Source: an uncultured Chthonomonas sp.
GTDB taxonomy: Bacteria > Armatimonadota > Chthonomonadetes > Chthonomonadales > CAJBBX01
Assembly: GCA_903951425.1 (NCBI GenBank)
Contig: CAJBBX010000027.1
Coordinates: 1 to 64,000, forward strand
DNA length: 64,000 nt
Reading direction: 5' to 3'
Below, piece after piece: positions 1-9,144 of this stretch. How positions within the stretch are numbered: position 1 is the stretch's first letter; each line of letters starts with the position of its first letter. Under the pieces are notes generated by a model. That model did not search any database, was not told where the DNA came from, and was given only the letters and a program-made list of their open reading frames with translations. Both the position numbers and the translations under genes were made by a program.

Positions 1-64
1 AAACGAGGATGACCATTATGAACAGAACGGGCACGAGGGCCTGCCCGCGGCGGTGTCCCTTCAT
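1..64 (-). CDS. gspK: GspK-like pseudopilin, N-terminal fragment cut by window edge
   Basis: The ATG at 62-64 overlaps the stop of the upstream gspJ-like gene as ATGA. The 21 visible codons read as a short basic leader (MKGHRRGQA) followed by a hydrophobic run (LVPVLFIMVILV). This is the usual start of GspK-type minor pseudopilins, which cap the type II secretion pseudopilus. Gene order (after gspG-H-I-J) agrees. The rest lies outside the window, so the assignment rests on position and the N-terminal pattern only. Confidence 0.6.
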   Translation of the reverse strand, partial: MKGHRRGQALVPVLFIMVILV

Positions 65-870
65 GGCCGCCAACCGGGCGCTAGCGCGTGCGCCGGCAAG
101 TGCGGGCGCGCCGTGCGCGGCCGCCGCGTCCCCTGCCCTCCTCCTGCCGCGGGGGGTGATGCAGCAGCGGGCGCCTGGCCTCGCTCCTGTGGGCTCGGCG
201 TGATGATATTCACCATGGCAGACGCCGTGTTTAGGGCGCCGCGGTCACCGGCAAGCTCCACGGTGACCTCGGCAAGGGTCGGCAACTCGGTGTCGCCTTG
301 CGCGAGGGTCGCGTCCTGGGCGCCGGCGGCCCCAGTCGTGGCCTCGTACGACCAGTCCGACCGCTCCGAACCGTCGGATGCGACCAGCCGCAGCGTGAGG
401 CCTGTGACACGGCGGCTCAGAAGGTTCAACGGGCCAGGCGAGGCTCCGAACTCATCGATCGGCTCCGCGCTGACCGTGCGGTAGAGCGTCTGCTCGGAGT
501 GGTTCAGCGTGTAGGTTACGGTACCCACGTCGGACTGGGGCGGCGGCTCCTGTAGCAGGTCACTCTCGGGAGCGACCTGCCTGAGCCTCACGTTGGTGGT
601 GGTCAGGCGCAGAACCTCGCCCTCATCGCCGCCGGAGGCGATGAAGCACGAGGCCGCGTTCCCGGACGACGCGTAGGCGTTGCGTAGGTCCTTCACGAGA
701 ACCGAGAGCACCGACCTGGCCTCCTCGGCGGCGTCCGTCCGCGCGCGCGCGCTGGCATCGTTCCGAAGGGCCATAGACATTGCGAACCCAGTGGCGATGG
801 AGATGATTGCCATCAGTACGAGAGCAACCATGACCTCAACCAGCGTGTACCCCCGGCGTGCCTGGGGCAT
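61..870 (-). CDS. gspJ: GspJ-like minor pseudopilin
   Basis: A 269-residue protein with a class III prepilin signal at its start: basic leader, Gly8, then YTLVEVMVALVLMAI. Prepilin peptidase would cleave after the Gly and the hydrophobic helix would anchor the subunit until assembly into the type II secretion pseudopilus. The start at 870 overlaps the gspI stop (ATGA) and the stop overlaps the gspK start, so it is translationally coupled on both sides. The last ~45 residues are Pro/Ala/Arg-rich and low complexity, unlike a folded pseudopilin. They are nevertheless in frame up to the coupled stop. GspJ rather than another minor subunit is inferred from order. Confidence 0.65.
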   Translation of the reverse strand: MPQARRGYTLVEVMVALVLMAIISIATGFAMSMALRNDASARARTDAAEEARSVLSVLVKDLRNAYASSGNAASCFIASGGDEGEVLRLTTTNVRLRQVAPESDLLQEPPPQSDVGTVTYTLNHSEQTLYRTVSAEPIDEFGASPGPLNLLSRRVTGLTLRLVASDGSERSDWSYEATTGAAGAQDATLAQGDTELPTLAEVTVELAGDRGALNTASAMVNIITPSPQERGQAPAAASPPAAGGGQGTRRPRTARPHLPAHALAPGWRP

Positions 871-1286
871 CAGGAGGAGCCCCCCGAGGGCGCCGGGGCC
901 GCCTCAGGCTGCGCGGCTGAAACAAAGGTGTCGAACTCAAGCGACCGCATGGCCGACCCACCGGGCCAGCTGACCCGCAGTGTGACGCGGTAGAGGTCCT
1001 GCCATTCGGTCGCCTCGATGGACTGCGTGTAGGTGTAGCCGGGGTACTCCTCGCCGAACTCCCCCTGCTGCTCACCCACTGTGATCTCGTCCGGCGTCGC
1101 CTCCAACTGCGCTAGTTGCCGCTCGGCGAGCATGGCCGCGTTGGTCCGTTGCGCAGCCATCGCCTGGCTCCGCACAGCCGACGTTATGCAGAGGATGGCC
1201 GCCACGACGCCCACGAAGAGCAGAACCGTTGCGACCGTCATCTCCACCAGTGTGAAGCCGGCTATCCGGCGCCGGTCAGGGCGCAT
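870..1286 (-). CDS. gspI: GspI-like minor pseudopilin
   Basis: A 138-residue prepilin-like protein beginning MRPDRRRIAG, then FTLVEMTVATVLLFVGVV; cleavage is expected after the Gly. The start at 1286 is chosen because it gives a short basic leader directly before the motif. Upstream in-frame codons lie inside the preceding gene, and the 11-base overlap with that gene fits coupling. The soluble part is short, as in GspI, and contains paired Tyr residues (YPGYTYTQ). It sits between the GspH-like and GspJ-like genes in canonical gsp order. The minor-subunit identity is positional inference; membership in the pseudopilin family is clear. Confidence 0.65.
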   Translation of the reverse strand: MRPDRRRIAGFTLVEMTVATVLLFVGVVAAILCITSAVRSQAMAAQRTNAAMLAERQLAQLEATPDEITVGEQQGEFGEEYPGYTYTQSIEATEWQDLYRVTLRVSWPGGSAMRSLEFDTFVSAAQPEAAPAPSGGSS

Positions 1287-1830
1287 CAGGCAGAGCCCCA
1301 TCCAGCGAGACGAAGACGCGACCGGTGGCGGCGGCCACTTCGAGGTCGGCCGTGTAGCCGTGGCGCGAGACGATCTTGATGCCGGCGCCATCGCACGAGC
1401 CGTCGTCTTCGAATGTCACGAGTGTGTCGACATCACCGGCCGTCGGCGCCGCTCCGGAGCCCTCGGAGGTCGTGCGCACTTCGGCGATCCGAACGTCATC
1501 GGGTAGCTGCACCCTCCGGCCCGACGGTTGGCGCGCCTCGCCGGACTTGTCACTCAGTTCCACTGGCAGGTCCGCGTCGCCGGGCGGAGGCGCAGGCTCG
1601 CAGCTTAGCTCGTCGCGCTGGGCGTCGATATGGACTTCCACCGGCGCCCCGGTCGAAGAGGCCTGAAAGCGTGACCATGCCAACAGGTCCGCCACATCGG
1701 TGACGGCCTGACGGAACGCGACGCGCTGTACTAGGCGCGAGTAGGCGGGCACGGCGGCGCTGGAGACGACGGCGATGATGATGACGATAACGATCATCTC
1801 GATCAGCGTCACGCCTCGCCTGCGGCACAA
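1276..1830 (-). CDS. gspH: GspH-like minor pseudopilin
   Basis: About 184 residues with a prepilin motif (CRRRG, then VTLIEMIVIVIIIAVV) at the extreme N-terminus and a beta-rich C-terminal domain typical of GspH/FimT. No in-frame ATG or GTG lies between the gspG stop (1871) and the motif. TTG at 1828-1830 is the best available start and gives a very short leader; this is uncertain. The end overlaps the next gene by 11 bases. As the family is known to do, it would be processed by prepilin peptidase and join the tip complex of the secretion pseudopilus. Confidence 0.62.
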   Translation of the reverse strand: MCRRRGVTLIEMIVIVIIIAVVSSAAVPAYSRLVQRVAFRQAVTDVADLLAWSRFQASSTGAPVEVHIDAQRDELSCEPAPPPGDADLPVELSDKSGEARQPSGRRVQLPDDVRIAEVRTTSEGSGAAPTAGDVDTLVTFEDDGSCDGAGIKIVSRHGYTADLEVAAATGRVFVSLDGALPDAP

Positions 1831-1870
1831 ACGACTGCCGATGGCCGCACCGCCATGCTCTGCCGAGACG

Positions 1871-2314
1871 CTACTGCTGCTGATGGACGTTCCAGTTGCC
1901 CATGTCGTCGTTCGTGCCCGGCTGCTTATCGGGCCCGGCCGAGTAGATGTCATAGTCATTGCCGTGGTCGCCCGGATTGGCGTAGATGTACGGGTTGCCC
2001 CACGGGTCCTGCGGCACGCCATTCTTCAGGTAGGGCCCGCCCCACTTCGGGTTGTTGCCCACGTTGCTCTGGAAGGCATTCAGCCCTTCGTCAGCCGTGG
2101 GGTACTCGCCGGTGTCCAGCTTATAGGTCTCCATCGTGTTGTCCAGCGTGCTGATGTCCGACGTGGCCTTGGCGATGCGGGCATCCTCGGTCCGGTTGAT
2201 TACTTTGGGGATCACGACGGCGGCGAGGATCGCCAGGATGATGATCACGACCAGCAGCTCAATGAGCGTGAACGCCTGCTCTCGGCTCCGCGCAACGGAC
2301 GATCGTCTGTTCAT
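1871..2314 (-). CDS. gspG: major pseudopilin GspG
   Basis: A 147-residue protein with the hallmark pseudopilin start: leader MNRRSSVARSREQA, then FTLIELLVVIIILAILAAVVIP. The C-terminal region has the GspG signatures GEYPTADEGL, WGGPYLK and DPWGNPYIY. It polymerises into the periplasmic pseudopilus of the type II secretion system. Residue -1 to the predicted cleavage site is Ala14 instead of the near-universal Gly. The gene lies between gspF and the minor pseudopilin genes, with 66 bases of untranslated sequence upstream. Confidence 0.95.
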   Translation of the reverse strand: MNRRSSVARSREQAFTLIELLVVIIILAILAAVVIPKVINRTEDARIAKATSDISTLDNTMETYKLDTGEYPTADEGLNAFQSNVGNNPKWGGPYLKNGVPQDPWGNPYIYANPGDHGNDYDIYSAGPDKQPGTNDDMGNWNVHQQQ

Positions 2315-2380
2315 ACCTAAGCTCCTTGGGCGCTTGGATAAGCCGTCAGCGCCGGCGGCGTATGGGCCTTCCGGCCCGAT

Positions 2381-3619
2381 CTACTTGACTATGGTGTTGG
2401 CCTGGAAGATCGGCAGCAGGATCGACAGCACCACGAACCCGACGAAGCCCCCCATCAAGAGGACTACCAGAGGCTCTACGAGGCTGGTGAGCCGCCGCAT
2501 TGCATTGTCGACTTCCATATCCAGCGTGTCTGAAGTCCGGATCAGCATCTTCGGTAGGCGGCCTGTCTCCTCGCCTACCGCCGTCATGTGCACGACCAAC
2601 GGCAGGAATCCGCCTGTCGTCTCCAGCGCCGCTGCCAGCGTCTCTCCTTGCCGGACTGCGTCGCGTACCGAACCGATCCGGTCCGACGCCACGGCGTTGC
2701 CCACAGCGGTGGCGGCGATCGCCAGCGCCTCCAGGATCGGCACCCCACCAGCCAGGAGCGTGCCCAGCGTACGCACGAACCGGGCCATGACGAGCTTGGT
2801 GGCGAGGACCCCGAACAGCGGCGCCGAGAGCCGGAAACCGTCGTAGATGTGCCGCCCACCGTCGCTTCGGACCCAGGCGCGGAAGAGCAGGACGCCGCCG
2901 GCTATGGCCCCGCCGATGGCCCACCAGTAGCGCATCAGGCCCGCCGATAGCCCCAGTAGCATCTGCGTGGGCAGCGGAAGGTCGGCGCCCAGGTCGCGGA
3001 ACACGTCCTGCAGCCTCGGGATGACAAAGGTCAGCAGGAAGGTCACCGCCAGGACGGCCACGCTGATGAGTACCGACGGGTACGTGAGCGCGGCCACGAC
3101 CTGTGCGCGCCGTACATGCTCCTTCTCAAGGAAGTCCGCAAGCCGCGCCATGACCTGCGGGAGTTGGCCCGCCACCTCGCCGGCCCGGATCATGTTGGCG
3201 TAGAGCGGCGGGAACTCCCTCGGGAAGCGCTGTAGGGCCTCGGACAGGGGCTTGCCTGCCCGAACGTCCTCGCGCATGGCGGTGACCATCGCACGCAATG
3301 CGTCGTCGTCGCTCTGCTCGATGAGCACGGAAAGCCCGCGGTCGATGGGTAGCCCGGCGTCTATGAGGTCGGCCATCTCCCGCGTGAAGAGGAGGATGTG
3401 CATCCGCCCGACCTTGGCAGACTTGCCGGCCGCAGGCGAGGCCTTGGGGCGAGCCTGCTCAGTCCGGGTCAGGCGGCCCGCCGATCCCTCGGTGACCTCG
3501 ACCGGGTAGAGCCCCTGGCCACGCATCCTCGACACCGCGTCGGCAGTGTCGCGAGCGGCCAGGGAGCCGGTCACCTGGTTGCCGGAGCGGTCCATGGCGA
3601 GGTACCTGAAGTCGGGCAT
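2381..3619 (-). CDS. gspF: type II secretion inner-membrane platform protein GspF
   Basis: A 412-residue polytopic membrane protein starting MPDFRYLAMDRSGN, the standard GspF opening. It has two T2SSF repeats, each with the conserved F/PPLYANMIRAGEVAG-type or FLPLVVHMTAVGEETG-type segment followed by membrane helices. GspF forms the inner-membrane platform and couples the GspE ATPase to pseudopilus assembly. The start at 3619 is preferred because it lies five bases past the gspE stop; an upstream ATG at 3637 would overlap gspE. It follows gspE directly in a minus-strand operon. Confidence 0.93.
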   Translation of the reverse strand: MPDFRYLAMDRSGNQVTGSLAARDTADAVSRMRGQGLYPVEVTEGSAGRLTRTEQARPKASPAAGKSAKVGRMHILLFTREMADLIDAGLPIDRGLSVLIEQSDDDALRAMVTAMREDVRAGKPLSEALQRFPREFPPLYANMIRAGEVAGQLPQVMARLADFLEKEHVRRAQVVAALTYPSVLISVAVLAVTFLLTFVIPRLQDVFRDLGADLPLPTQMLLGLSAGLMRYWWAIGGAIAGGVLLFRAWVRSDGGRHIYDGFRLSAPLFGVLATKLVMARFVRTLGTLLAGGVPILEALAIAATAVGNAVASDRIGSVRDAVRQGETLAAALETTGGFLPLVVHMTAVGEETGRLPKMLIRTSDTLDMEVDNAMRRLTSLVEPLVVLLMGGFVGFVVLSILLPIFQANTIVK

Positions 3620-3623
3620 GGTC

Positions 3624-5324
3624 CTAGAAGTCCTCACGCTGGCAGACGCGGAGCACCTCGCGCACCGTCGTGTCGCCGGCGAGGACGCGCCGCCGCCCGT
3701 CCTGCATCAGGGTGACCATGCCCTGGCTTCGCACGGCGTGCTGCTTGATCTCCATAGAGGGCGCACGACCCACGATCATGTTCCGCACGGTATCGTCCAC
3801 GGTGAGCATCTCGAAAACGCCGCCGCGCCCGCGGAACCCGACGCCCCGGCACTCGGCGCACCCCTCGCCTCGCATGACGCAGCCCTTGTCCATGTCGGCC
3901 GCGCTGATCCCCACTTCGCGGAGGTCCACATCGCGCTCCTCGGATGCGCGGCGGCACTTGGCACAGTTGATGCGCACCAGCCGCTGAGCCATGCTGCCAA
4001 TGAGGCTGGAGGCGACCAGGTAGGGCTCGGCGCCCATGTCCAGCATCCGGCTGATGGCGCCGGCCGCATCGTTGGTGTGGAGCGTGCTGAAGACCAGGTG
4101 CCCGGTAAGAGCTGCGTGGATGGCGATCTCGGCGGTCTCATGGTCGCGGATTTCGCCCACCATGATGATATCGGGATCCTGCCGGACGATGTGCCGAAGC
4201 CCGTTGGCGAAGGTCAAGTCAATCTGCGGGTGGACCTGGATCTGGTTGATGCCGTTGAGCTGGTACTCCACCGGGTCCTCGATGGTGATGATCTTCTTCT
4301 CGGTGGAGTAGATCTCATTCAGCGCGGCATAGAGCGTGGTGGTCTTGCCCGAGCCCGTGGGACCGGTGACGAGGATGATGCCGTGCGGCTCGAGGATCAG
4401 GCGGCGGAAGCGCTCAAACATGGCGCCGTGCAGGCCCAGTTCCGGCAAACCCAGCATGGCCGTCTGCTTGTCCAGAATGCGGAGCACGGCGCTCTCGCCG
4501 TAGAGCGTGGGGACCGTGGATATGCGCAGGTCGATCTGGCGCCCCGCGGCTCGGATACGCATGCGGCCATCCTGCGGCAGGCGGCGCTCGGCGATGTTCA
4601 TATCCGACAGAATCTTGATTCGGCTGATGACGGCCGGGTGGAACCGCTTGGGTGGCGCGTTCACCTCGTGCAGCACGCCGTCGATGCGGTACCGGACCCG
4701 TAGCTCGCGTTCGAAGGGCTCGATGTGGATGTCCGACGCGCGATCCTGGATGGCCTGGTTAATGAGCAGGTTCACCATCTGGATAACCAGCTCTTCGCGC
4801 GCCATCTTCTGCAGGTCGGCGACGTCGAGGCTCTCTTCCTCGGCGACAGACTGCTCCTGGGCCTCCACATCCTGCAGCATCCGGCTCATGTAGAACTGCT
4901 CGACCGCGCGGCTGATGTCGGCGGCGCTGGCGAGCAGCGGCCTGATGCTCAGCCCGGTGAGGAGGCCCAGGTCGTCGATGGACTGGATGTCAAGCGGATC
5001 GGCCATGGCCACGGCGAGGGTGTGGTCGGTCTGGTGCAACGGCAGGAGGTGGTGCCGGAGCGCGAACTCGCTGGGGACGATGCTCAGGGCGTCGGCGTCC
5101 GGCGGCTCGGACTTCAGGTCGACCAGCGGGCAACCCAGCTGCTCGGCCAGGGCGCGCAGCATCTCGCCCTCCGTGATCAGGCGCAAGCCCACGAGAACCT
5201 CGCCGATGCGCCGCTGCGGGGTATGCCTCCGCTGCTCGGCCACGGCTTGGTCCAACTGGGCTTGAGTGATCAGTCCACGCTCAACGAGCAAGGGCCCAAA
5301 TGGGGTACGCCGAGCAGCGAGCAC
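3624..5324 (-). CDS. gspE: type II secretion / pilus assembly ATPase GspE
   Basis: A 566-residue cytoplasmic AAA-like ATPase that powers pseudopilus extension. Residues 1-150 resemble the MshEN-type N-terminal domain. The catalytic core has Walker A GPTGSGKTTT (321-330), an Asp box (ITIEDPVEY, ~347-354), Walker B (DPDIIMVGEIRD, 383-394) and a His box (STLHTNDA). A zinc module has Cys454, Cys457, Cys489 and Cys492. The GTG start at 5324 follows a good GGAGGG ribosome site. It is the first gene of the gspE-K operon; the secretin (GspD) is not in the window. Confidence 0.95.
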   Translation of the reverse strand: MLAARRTPFGPLLVERGLITQAQLDQAVAEQRRHTPQRRIGEVLVGLRLITEGEMLRALAEQLGCPLVDLKSEPPDADALSIVPSEFALRHHLLPLHQTDHTLAVAMADPLDIQSIDDLGLLTGLSIRPLLASAADISRAVEQFYMSRMLQDVEAQEQSVAEEESLDVADLQKMAREELVIQMVNLLINQAIQDRASDIHIEPFERELRVRYRIDGVLHEVNAPPKRFHPAVISRIKILSDMNIAERRLPQDGRMRIRAAGRQIDLRISTVPTLYGESAVLRILDKQTAMLGLPELGLHGAMFERFRRLILEPHGIILVTGPTGSGKTTTLYAALNEIYSTEKKIITIEDPVEYQLNGINQIQVHPQIDLTFANGLRHIVRQDPDIIMVGEIRDHETAEIAIHAALTGHLVFSTLHTNDAAGAISRMLDMGAEPYLVASSLIGSMAQRLVRINCAKCRRASEERDVDLREVGISAADMDKGCVMRGEGCAECRGVGFRGRGGVFEMLTVDDTVRNMIVGRAPSMEIKQHAVRSQGMVTLMQDGRRRVLAGDTTVREVLRVCQREDF

Positions 5325-5457
5325 TTACACCCTCCGAGGCGGGTCCGGCCACGCGAGAGATCCGCCTCGCGCGCCCGCAGAACACAGCTATAGACGCGAG
5401 ATCGGCCCCGGCGTTACATTCCGGAGCCGATCCCCTATCGCCGGCACGAGCGCCGGG

Positions 5458-6327
5458 TCAGACGTCGCAGATCGCCACCGCCTCGCGGAGCGACTGCAGG
5501 GGTGTACGGGTCGGCACGAACTCATGAGCTACGAACCCGTCGAACTTCAGGTCGGCGATGGTCCGGCAGACGCGCGAGTAGCTGATCTCCTGCCCGGCGT
5601 CGATCTCGTTACGCCCTGGGACGCCGCCGGTATGGATGTGGCCGATATACTGGATGTTTTCTTTGATTGTATCGCAGATATCACATTCCATAATTTGCAT
5701 GTGGAAGATATCGTACAGCAGTTTGAACCGCGGTGAGCCCACCTGCTTGGCCAGTTCGACGCCCCAGAGCGTATGATCGCACTGGTAGTCCTTATGGCTC
5801 CGCTTGCTGTTGAGCAGTTCCATGCAGACGGTGACGCCGGCCGACTCGGCCAGCGCCGTGATGCGCTTCAGGCCCTTGGCGCAGTTGGCCAGGCCTTCGG
5901 CGTCGGGCAGGCCCTTCCGGTTGCCCGAGAAGGTCACCACGTTCCTCCAGCCGGACTTAGCTACCAGCGGGATGATCCGCTCGGACTCGCGCACCAGACG
6001 GTCGTGGTTCTCCACGCGGTTCCATCCATCGGGAATGCTGCCGATGCCCGAGCACATGGTGCAGGCCAGGCCGTGCTTCTTCACCTGGTCCCACTCGTTC
6101 TCGCCCAGCAGGTCGATGCCCACGAGGCCCATGCCCTTGGCCGCGACGCAGAGGTCGTCCAACGACATGCCCCCGTAGCACCAGCGTGAGACCGCTTGCT
6201 TGATGCGTCCCTTCAGCGCGGACTTCTGATCCTGCGCCTCAACCGCTGCGGGAAGGCCCGCAGCCAGACCCGTCGCCGCCGCCGCTGTCACCATCTCCCG
6301 TCGCGTCATCCCTTCCGGTTTGCCCAT
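5458..6327 (-). CDS. Tat-targeted hydroxypyruvate-isomerase-like TIM-barrel protein
   Basis: A 289-residue protein with a twin-arginine-like leader (MTRREMVTAAAATG, hydrophobic run to AVEAQ), then a TIM barrel of the xylose-isomerase-like / hydroxypyruvate isomerase group. Candidate metal and acid residues lie in CMELLNS, LLYDIFHMQI, GHIHTGG and AHEFVPT. The family isomerises small hydroxy-keto acids or sugars; the substrate here is unknown. ATG 6327 is preferred over GTG 6348 because GGGGAAGAG precedes it. It follows thrS closely and is probably co-transcribed. Export through Tat is inferred from the leader. Confidence 0.75.
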   Translation of the reverse strand: MGKPEGMTRREMVTAAAATGLAAGLPAAVEAQDQKSALKGRIKQAVSRWCYGGMSLDDLCVAAKGMGLVGIDLLGENEWDQVKKHGLACTMCSGIGSIPDGWNRVENHDRLVRESERIIPLVAKSGWRNVVTFSGNRKGLPDAEGLANCAKGLKRITALAESAGVTVCMELLNSKRSHKDYQCDHTLWGVELAKQVGSPRFKLLYDIFHMQIMECDICDTIKENIQYIGHIHTGGVPGRNEIDAGQEISYSRVCRTIADLKFDGFVAHEFVPTRTPLQSLREAVAICDV

Positions 6328-6344
6328 GTTCGCTCTTCCCCGCG

Positions 6345-8105
6345 TCACAGCTTCTTGTCCCGCTCGGCGGTCAGCATGGCCAGTAGCGCCTCAGGAGCCA
6401 TGGCGCCCAGGTCGCCCTCGCCACGCTTGCGGACCGATACGACGCCGGCCTCCACGTCGCGCCGGCCGATGACGAGCATATAGGGAACCTTCTGCATCTC
6501 CGCGGCACGGATCTTGTTGCCGATGCGCTCGCTTCGAGTGTCGACCTCGACCCTGAAGCCGGCCTCCGTCAACAGTGACGCCGTGGCCTCGGCCGGCGCG
6601 AACTGGCCGTCGGTGATCGGCAGCACCATCACCTGGACCGGCGCAAGCCAGAGCGGAAGGTCGCCGGCGTAGTCCTCGATGAGGACGGCAAGGAAGCGCT
6701 CGGTGGCGCCCGTCACCGCCCTGTGAAGCACCACAGGCGTCTTGCGCTCCCCGTTTGCGTCGACGTACTCGCATCCCAGCCGCCCGGGCTGGATGAAGTC
6801 GACCTGGATCGTTGAGAGTTGCCACTCGCGGCCCAGCACATCCTTGGTCATGAAGTCGGCCTTGGGGCCGTAGAACGCCGCCTCGCCGGCGGCCTCGTAG
6901 AACTCCACGTTGTTGGCAACGAGAGCCGACCTGAGCGCAGCCGTGGCCTTGCCCCACTTGTCGTCGTCGGCCACGAACTTGCCGCCGGGCTCCTCGCCGC
7001 GGAGCGACAGCCGCACGCGGTAGTGGTGGAAGCCATAGCGCCCAAGCACCTCGCGGATCAGTTTCAGCGCCAGGCCGAACTCCTGCTCGATCTGCTCCTC
7101 GGTGCAGAAGATGTGGCAGTCGTCCTGTGTCAGCGAGCGGACGCGTGTCAGGCCCGACAGCTCACCCGACTTCTCGTAGCGGTGCAGCGTGGCGAACTCG
7201 GCGTAGCGCACGGGCAGGTCGCGGTACGACTTGAGGCCGCTCAGGTTGAAGAGCGTCATGTGCGACGGGCAGTTCATGGGCTTCAGCCGGTAGCTGACGC
7301 CCGCTTCCTGGTCCACCATGGGCGGGAACATGGCGTCGCGGTAGTTGGCGTAGTGTCCGCTCTTGATGTAGAGATCCTCGCGCACGATATGGCCCGTCCA
7401 GACATGCTGGTAGCCGTAGCGGGTCTGCGTCTCGCGGACGTATTTCTCCATTTCGTGGCGGATGATCTCGCCCTTGGGCAGAAAGAGCGGTATGCCGGGA
7501 CCGATGTCCTCGCCGGCGAAGACGAACCAGCCGAGGTCGCGACCGATCTTCCGGTGGTCGCGCTTCTTGGCCTCCTCGAGGCGGTCGAGGTAGGTCTGCA
7601 ACTCCTCCGCCGTGAGCCACGCAGTGCCGTAGAGGCGCGTGAGCATCTTGTTCTTTTCGCTACCGCGCCAGTAGGCCCCGGCCACGTTCAGCAGCTTGAA
7701 GTGCGCGACCGCCGAGGTGGAGGGCACGTGCGGGCCGCGGCACAGGTCCTCCCAGTCGCCCTGGGAGTAGAATGTGATGGCCTCGCCGTCGGGCAACTCG
7801 CTGACGAGTTCTACCTTGTACGCCTGCTCGCCCTTGCTGCAAAGGTCCAGAGCCTCTTCCCGCGTCAGCTCGCGGCGAACAATGGGGAGGTCACGCCCCG
7901 CGATCTGGCGCATACGCTCCTCGATCCGCGGGAGGTCCTCCTCCTTGATCGGGGCCGGGAGGTCGAAGTCGTAATAGAAGCCGTCCTCGATAGGCGGCCC
8001 AATGGCGTACTTCGTGCCGGGAAAGAGCTCGCCCACGGCCTGGGCCATCAGGTGTGCGGCAGAATGGCGCAATGCGTACAGCGAGTCTTCGCGATTAGGT
8101 TCCAT
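6345..8105 (-). CDS. thrS: threonyl-tRNA synthetase lacking the TGS domain
   Basis: A 586-residue class II synthetase that charges tRNA-Thr. The protein starts directly with the editing domain (ALRHSAAH; CRGPH), followed by the catalytic core with zinc ligands in PMNCPSH, DDCHIF and VVLHRAV and motif 2 around LTRVRSLTQDD. The C-terminal anticodon-binding domain (WLAPVQVMVL, KVPYMLVIG) is intact. The N-terminal TGS domain found in most bacterial ThrRS is absent. An in-frame TAG two codons before the ATG shows this is not a start-site error. No T-box was recognised upstream. Confidence 0.95.
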   Translation of the reverse strand: MEPNREDSLYALRHSAAHLMAQAVGELFPGTKYAIGPPIEDGFYYDFDLPAPIKEEDLPRIEERMRQIAGRDLPIVRRELTREEALDLCSKGEQAYKVELVSELPDGEAITFYSQGDWEDLCRGPHVPSTSAVAHFKLLNVAGAYWRGSEKNKMLTRLYGTAWLTAEELQTYLDRLEEAKKRDHRKIGRDLGWFVFAGEDIGPGIPLFLPKGEIIRHEMEKYVRETQTRYGYQHVWTGHIVREDLYIKSGHYANYRDAMFPPMVDQEAGVSYRLKPMNCPSHMTLFNLSGLKSYRDLPVRYAEFATLHRYEKSGELSGLTRVRSLTQDDCHIFCTEEQIEQEFGLALKLIREVLGRYGFHHYRVRLSLRGEEPGGKFVADDDKWGKATAALRSALVANNVEFYEAAGEAAFYGPKADFMTKDVLGREWQLSTIQVDFIQPGRLGCEYVDANGERKTPVVLHRAVTGATERFLAVLIEDYAGDLPLWLAPVQVMVLPITDGQFAPAEATASLLTEAGFRVEVDTRSERIGNKIRAAEMQKVPYMLVIGRRDVEAGVVSVRKRGEGDLGAMAPEALLAMLTAERDKKL

Positions 8106-8475
8106 AATGATCTACTCCGTGATGCAAGTCCCCGGCCATCCCGACGCGGCAATGCTCGACCATGGTGAAGGACCCGGGGCTGATGATAGGCGGACGGGAA
8201 CTGCGAACCTGCGCCCGTCGTGCGGCTTCGGCGGCGCGGTTGCTGTGGGGACCGGCTAGCAGAGGATGCCGGGACGCAGCAGGGCGCCGCCGCCGGTAGT
8301 GCTAACCGACGCGGGCGAAGCCTCACAGTCTGTGCCGATTGTCCTGCTCATTGGCGTACCTCTGCTTACGTGCGCGTATTCTACCACTACGGGGCGCGTC
8401 GTGTGCGGGCTCGGCGCCGGCACACGAGCCGGCCGGCTGCACGGTAGCGCCGACCAGGTACTGGAGACACACGAC
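8106..8475. other. divergent intergenic region between thrS and a secreted-protein gene
   Basis: This 370-base stretch separates two divergently transcribed genes. Short open frames exist on both strands but none has a ribosome site with a recognisable product. A TATTCT element at 8377-8382 could be a -10 box for the plus-strand gene at 8476, without a convincing -35. No T-box, tRNA-like fold or repeat was recognised. The region is probably 5' leader and promoter sequence. Confidence 0.4.
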
Positions 8476-9144
8476 ATGAGACGAATAGTTCCTGCGATGG
8501 CCGCCGGTTGCTCCCTGCTGGCCTGCGGCGTCGCCATGGCGCAGAACAGCGCCGCCAAGCCCGACCCAGAGGACGCGGCCACCCGAAACCTGCCGGCGGG
8601 CAACGCCAAGCTCTCGGCCATGCTACTTGACCAGAAGCTGTTCGCGCCTGACCAATGGTGGAAGTACAAGGGGCCTAGCACCCACAGGCCCGGCCACTAC
8701 GTGGCGGAGCAGCAGGGCATCGTATCGATTGGCGGATCGTTGGTGAAGAACCACGGCGCCCAGGTAACCTACCGTGTCACGGCCCATCCCACCGTCACGG
8801 TCGCGTCCAAGGCGTTCGCCGCTACCAGGCCGAAGCCCCACAAGTCGAGCCGCACACAGACCTCCGTGAAGGCCGTGACGCTCGGGTCCGAGGCCGTGGA
8901 GGTCAGGCAGGCCAACGTGGACGCTTCGGGCGCCATCCAGTTCAGCGGGATTCGCACGGTAGCACGGTACGGTCGTTACGTGGTGGACATATCGGGCGCG
9001 TCGGACATGAAGGCCTTCGGCCCGCGACCGACGTCCGGGTCACGCGCATGGTTGCACGAGGCCGTGTATGCTGCCGTCCGCCGCGAGGCGATCTCGCGCT
9101 GGGACAGGGCCGCCGAGTTGCTTACCGGGGACACGGCCCCTTAG
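8476..9144 (+). CDS. secreted protein of unknown function
   Basis: A 222-residue protein with a Sec signal peptide (MRRIVPAMAAGCSLLACGVAMA, cleavage near AMA-Q). No domain was recognised in the mature part. It opens with a linker rich in Ala, Asn and Lys, then a WWKYKG segment and a mixed beta-rich region with ISGASD and a conserved-looking helix near the end. The start at 8476 is chosen because GGAG lies upstream and the signal peptide follows. Its end overlaps the convergent glycan-polymerase gene by four bases. Function cannot be assigned. Confidence 0.7.
   Translation: MRRIVPAMAAGCSLLACGVAMAQNSAAKPDPEDAATRNLPAGNAKLSAMLLDQKLFAPDQWWKYKGPSTHRPGHYVAEQQGIVSIGGSLVKNHGAQVTYRVTAHPTVTVASKAFAATRPKPHKSSRTQTSVKAVTLGSEAVEVRQANVDASGAIQFSGIRTVARYGRYVVDISGASDMKAFGPRPTSGSRAWLHEAVYAAVRREAISRWDRAAELLTGDTAP

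Noticed and set aside
8106-8265. T-box riboswitch upstream of thrS
   Set aside because: No T-box consensus or specifier stem could be recognised, and the leader is short with no terminator/antiterminator pair.
8256-8681. Minus-strand open frame overlapping the secreted-protein gene
   Set aside because: It has no ribosome site and conflicts with the plus-strand signal-peptide protein; it looks like a shadow frame in GC-rich DNA.
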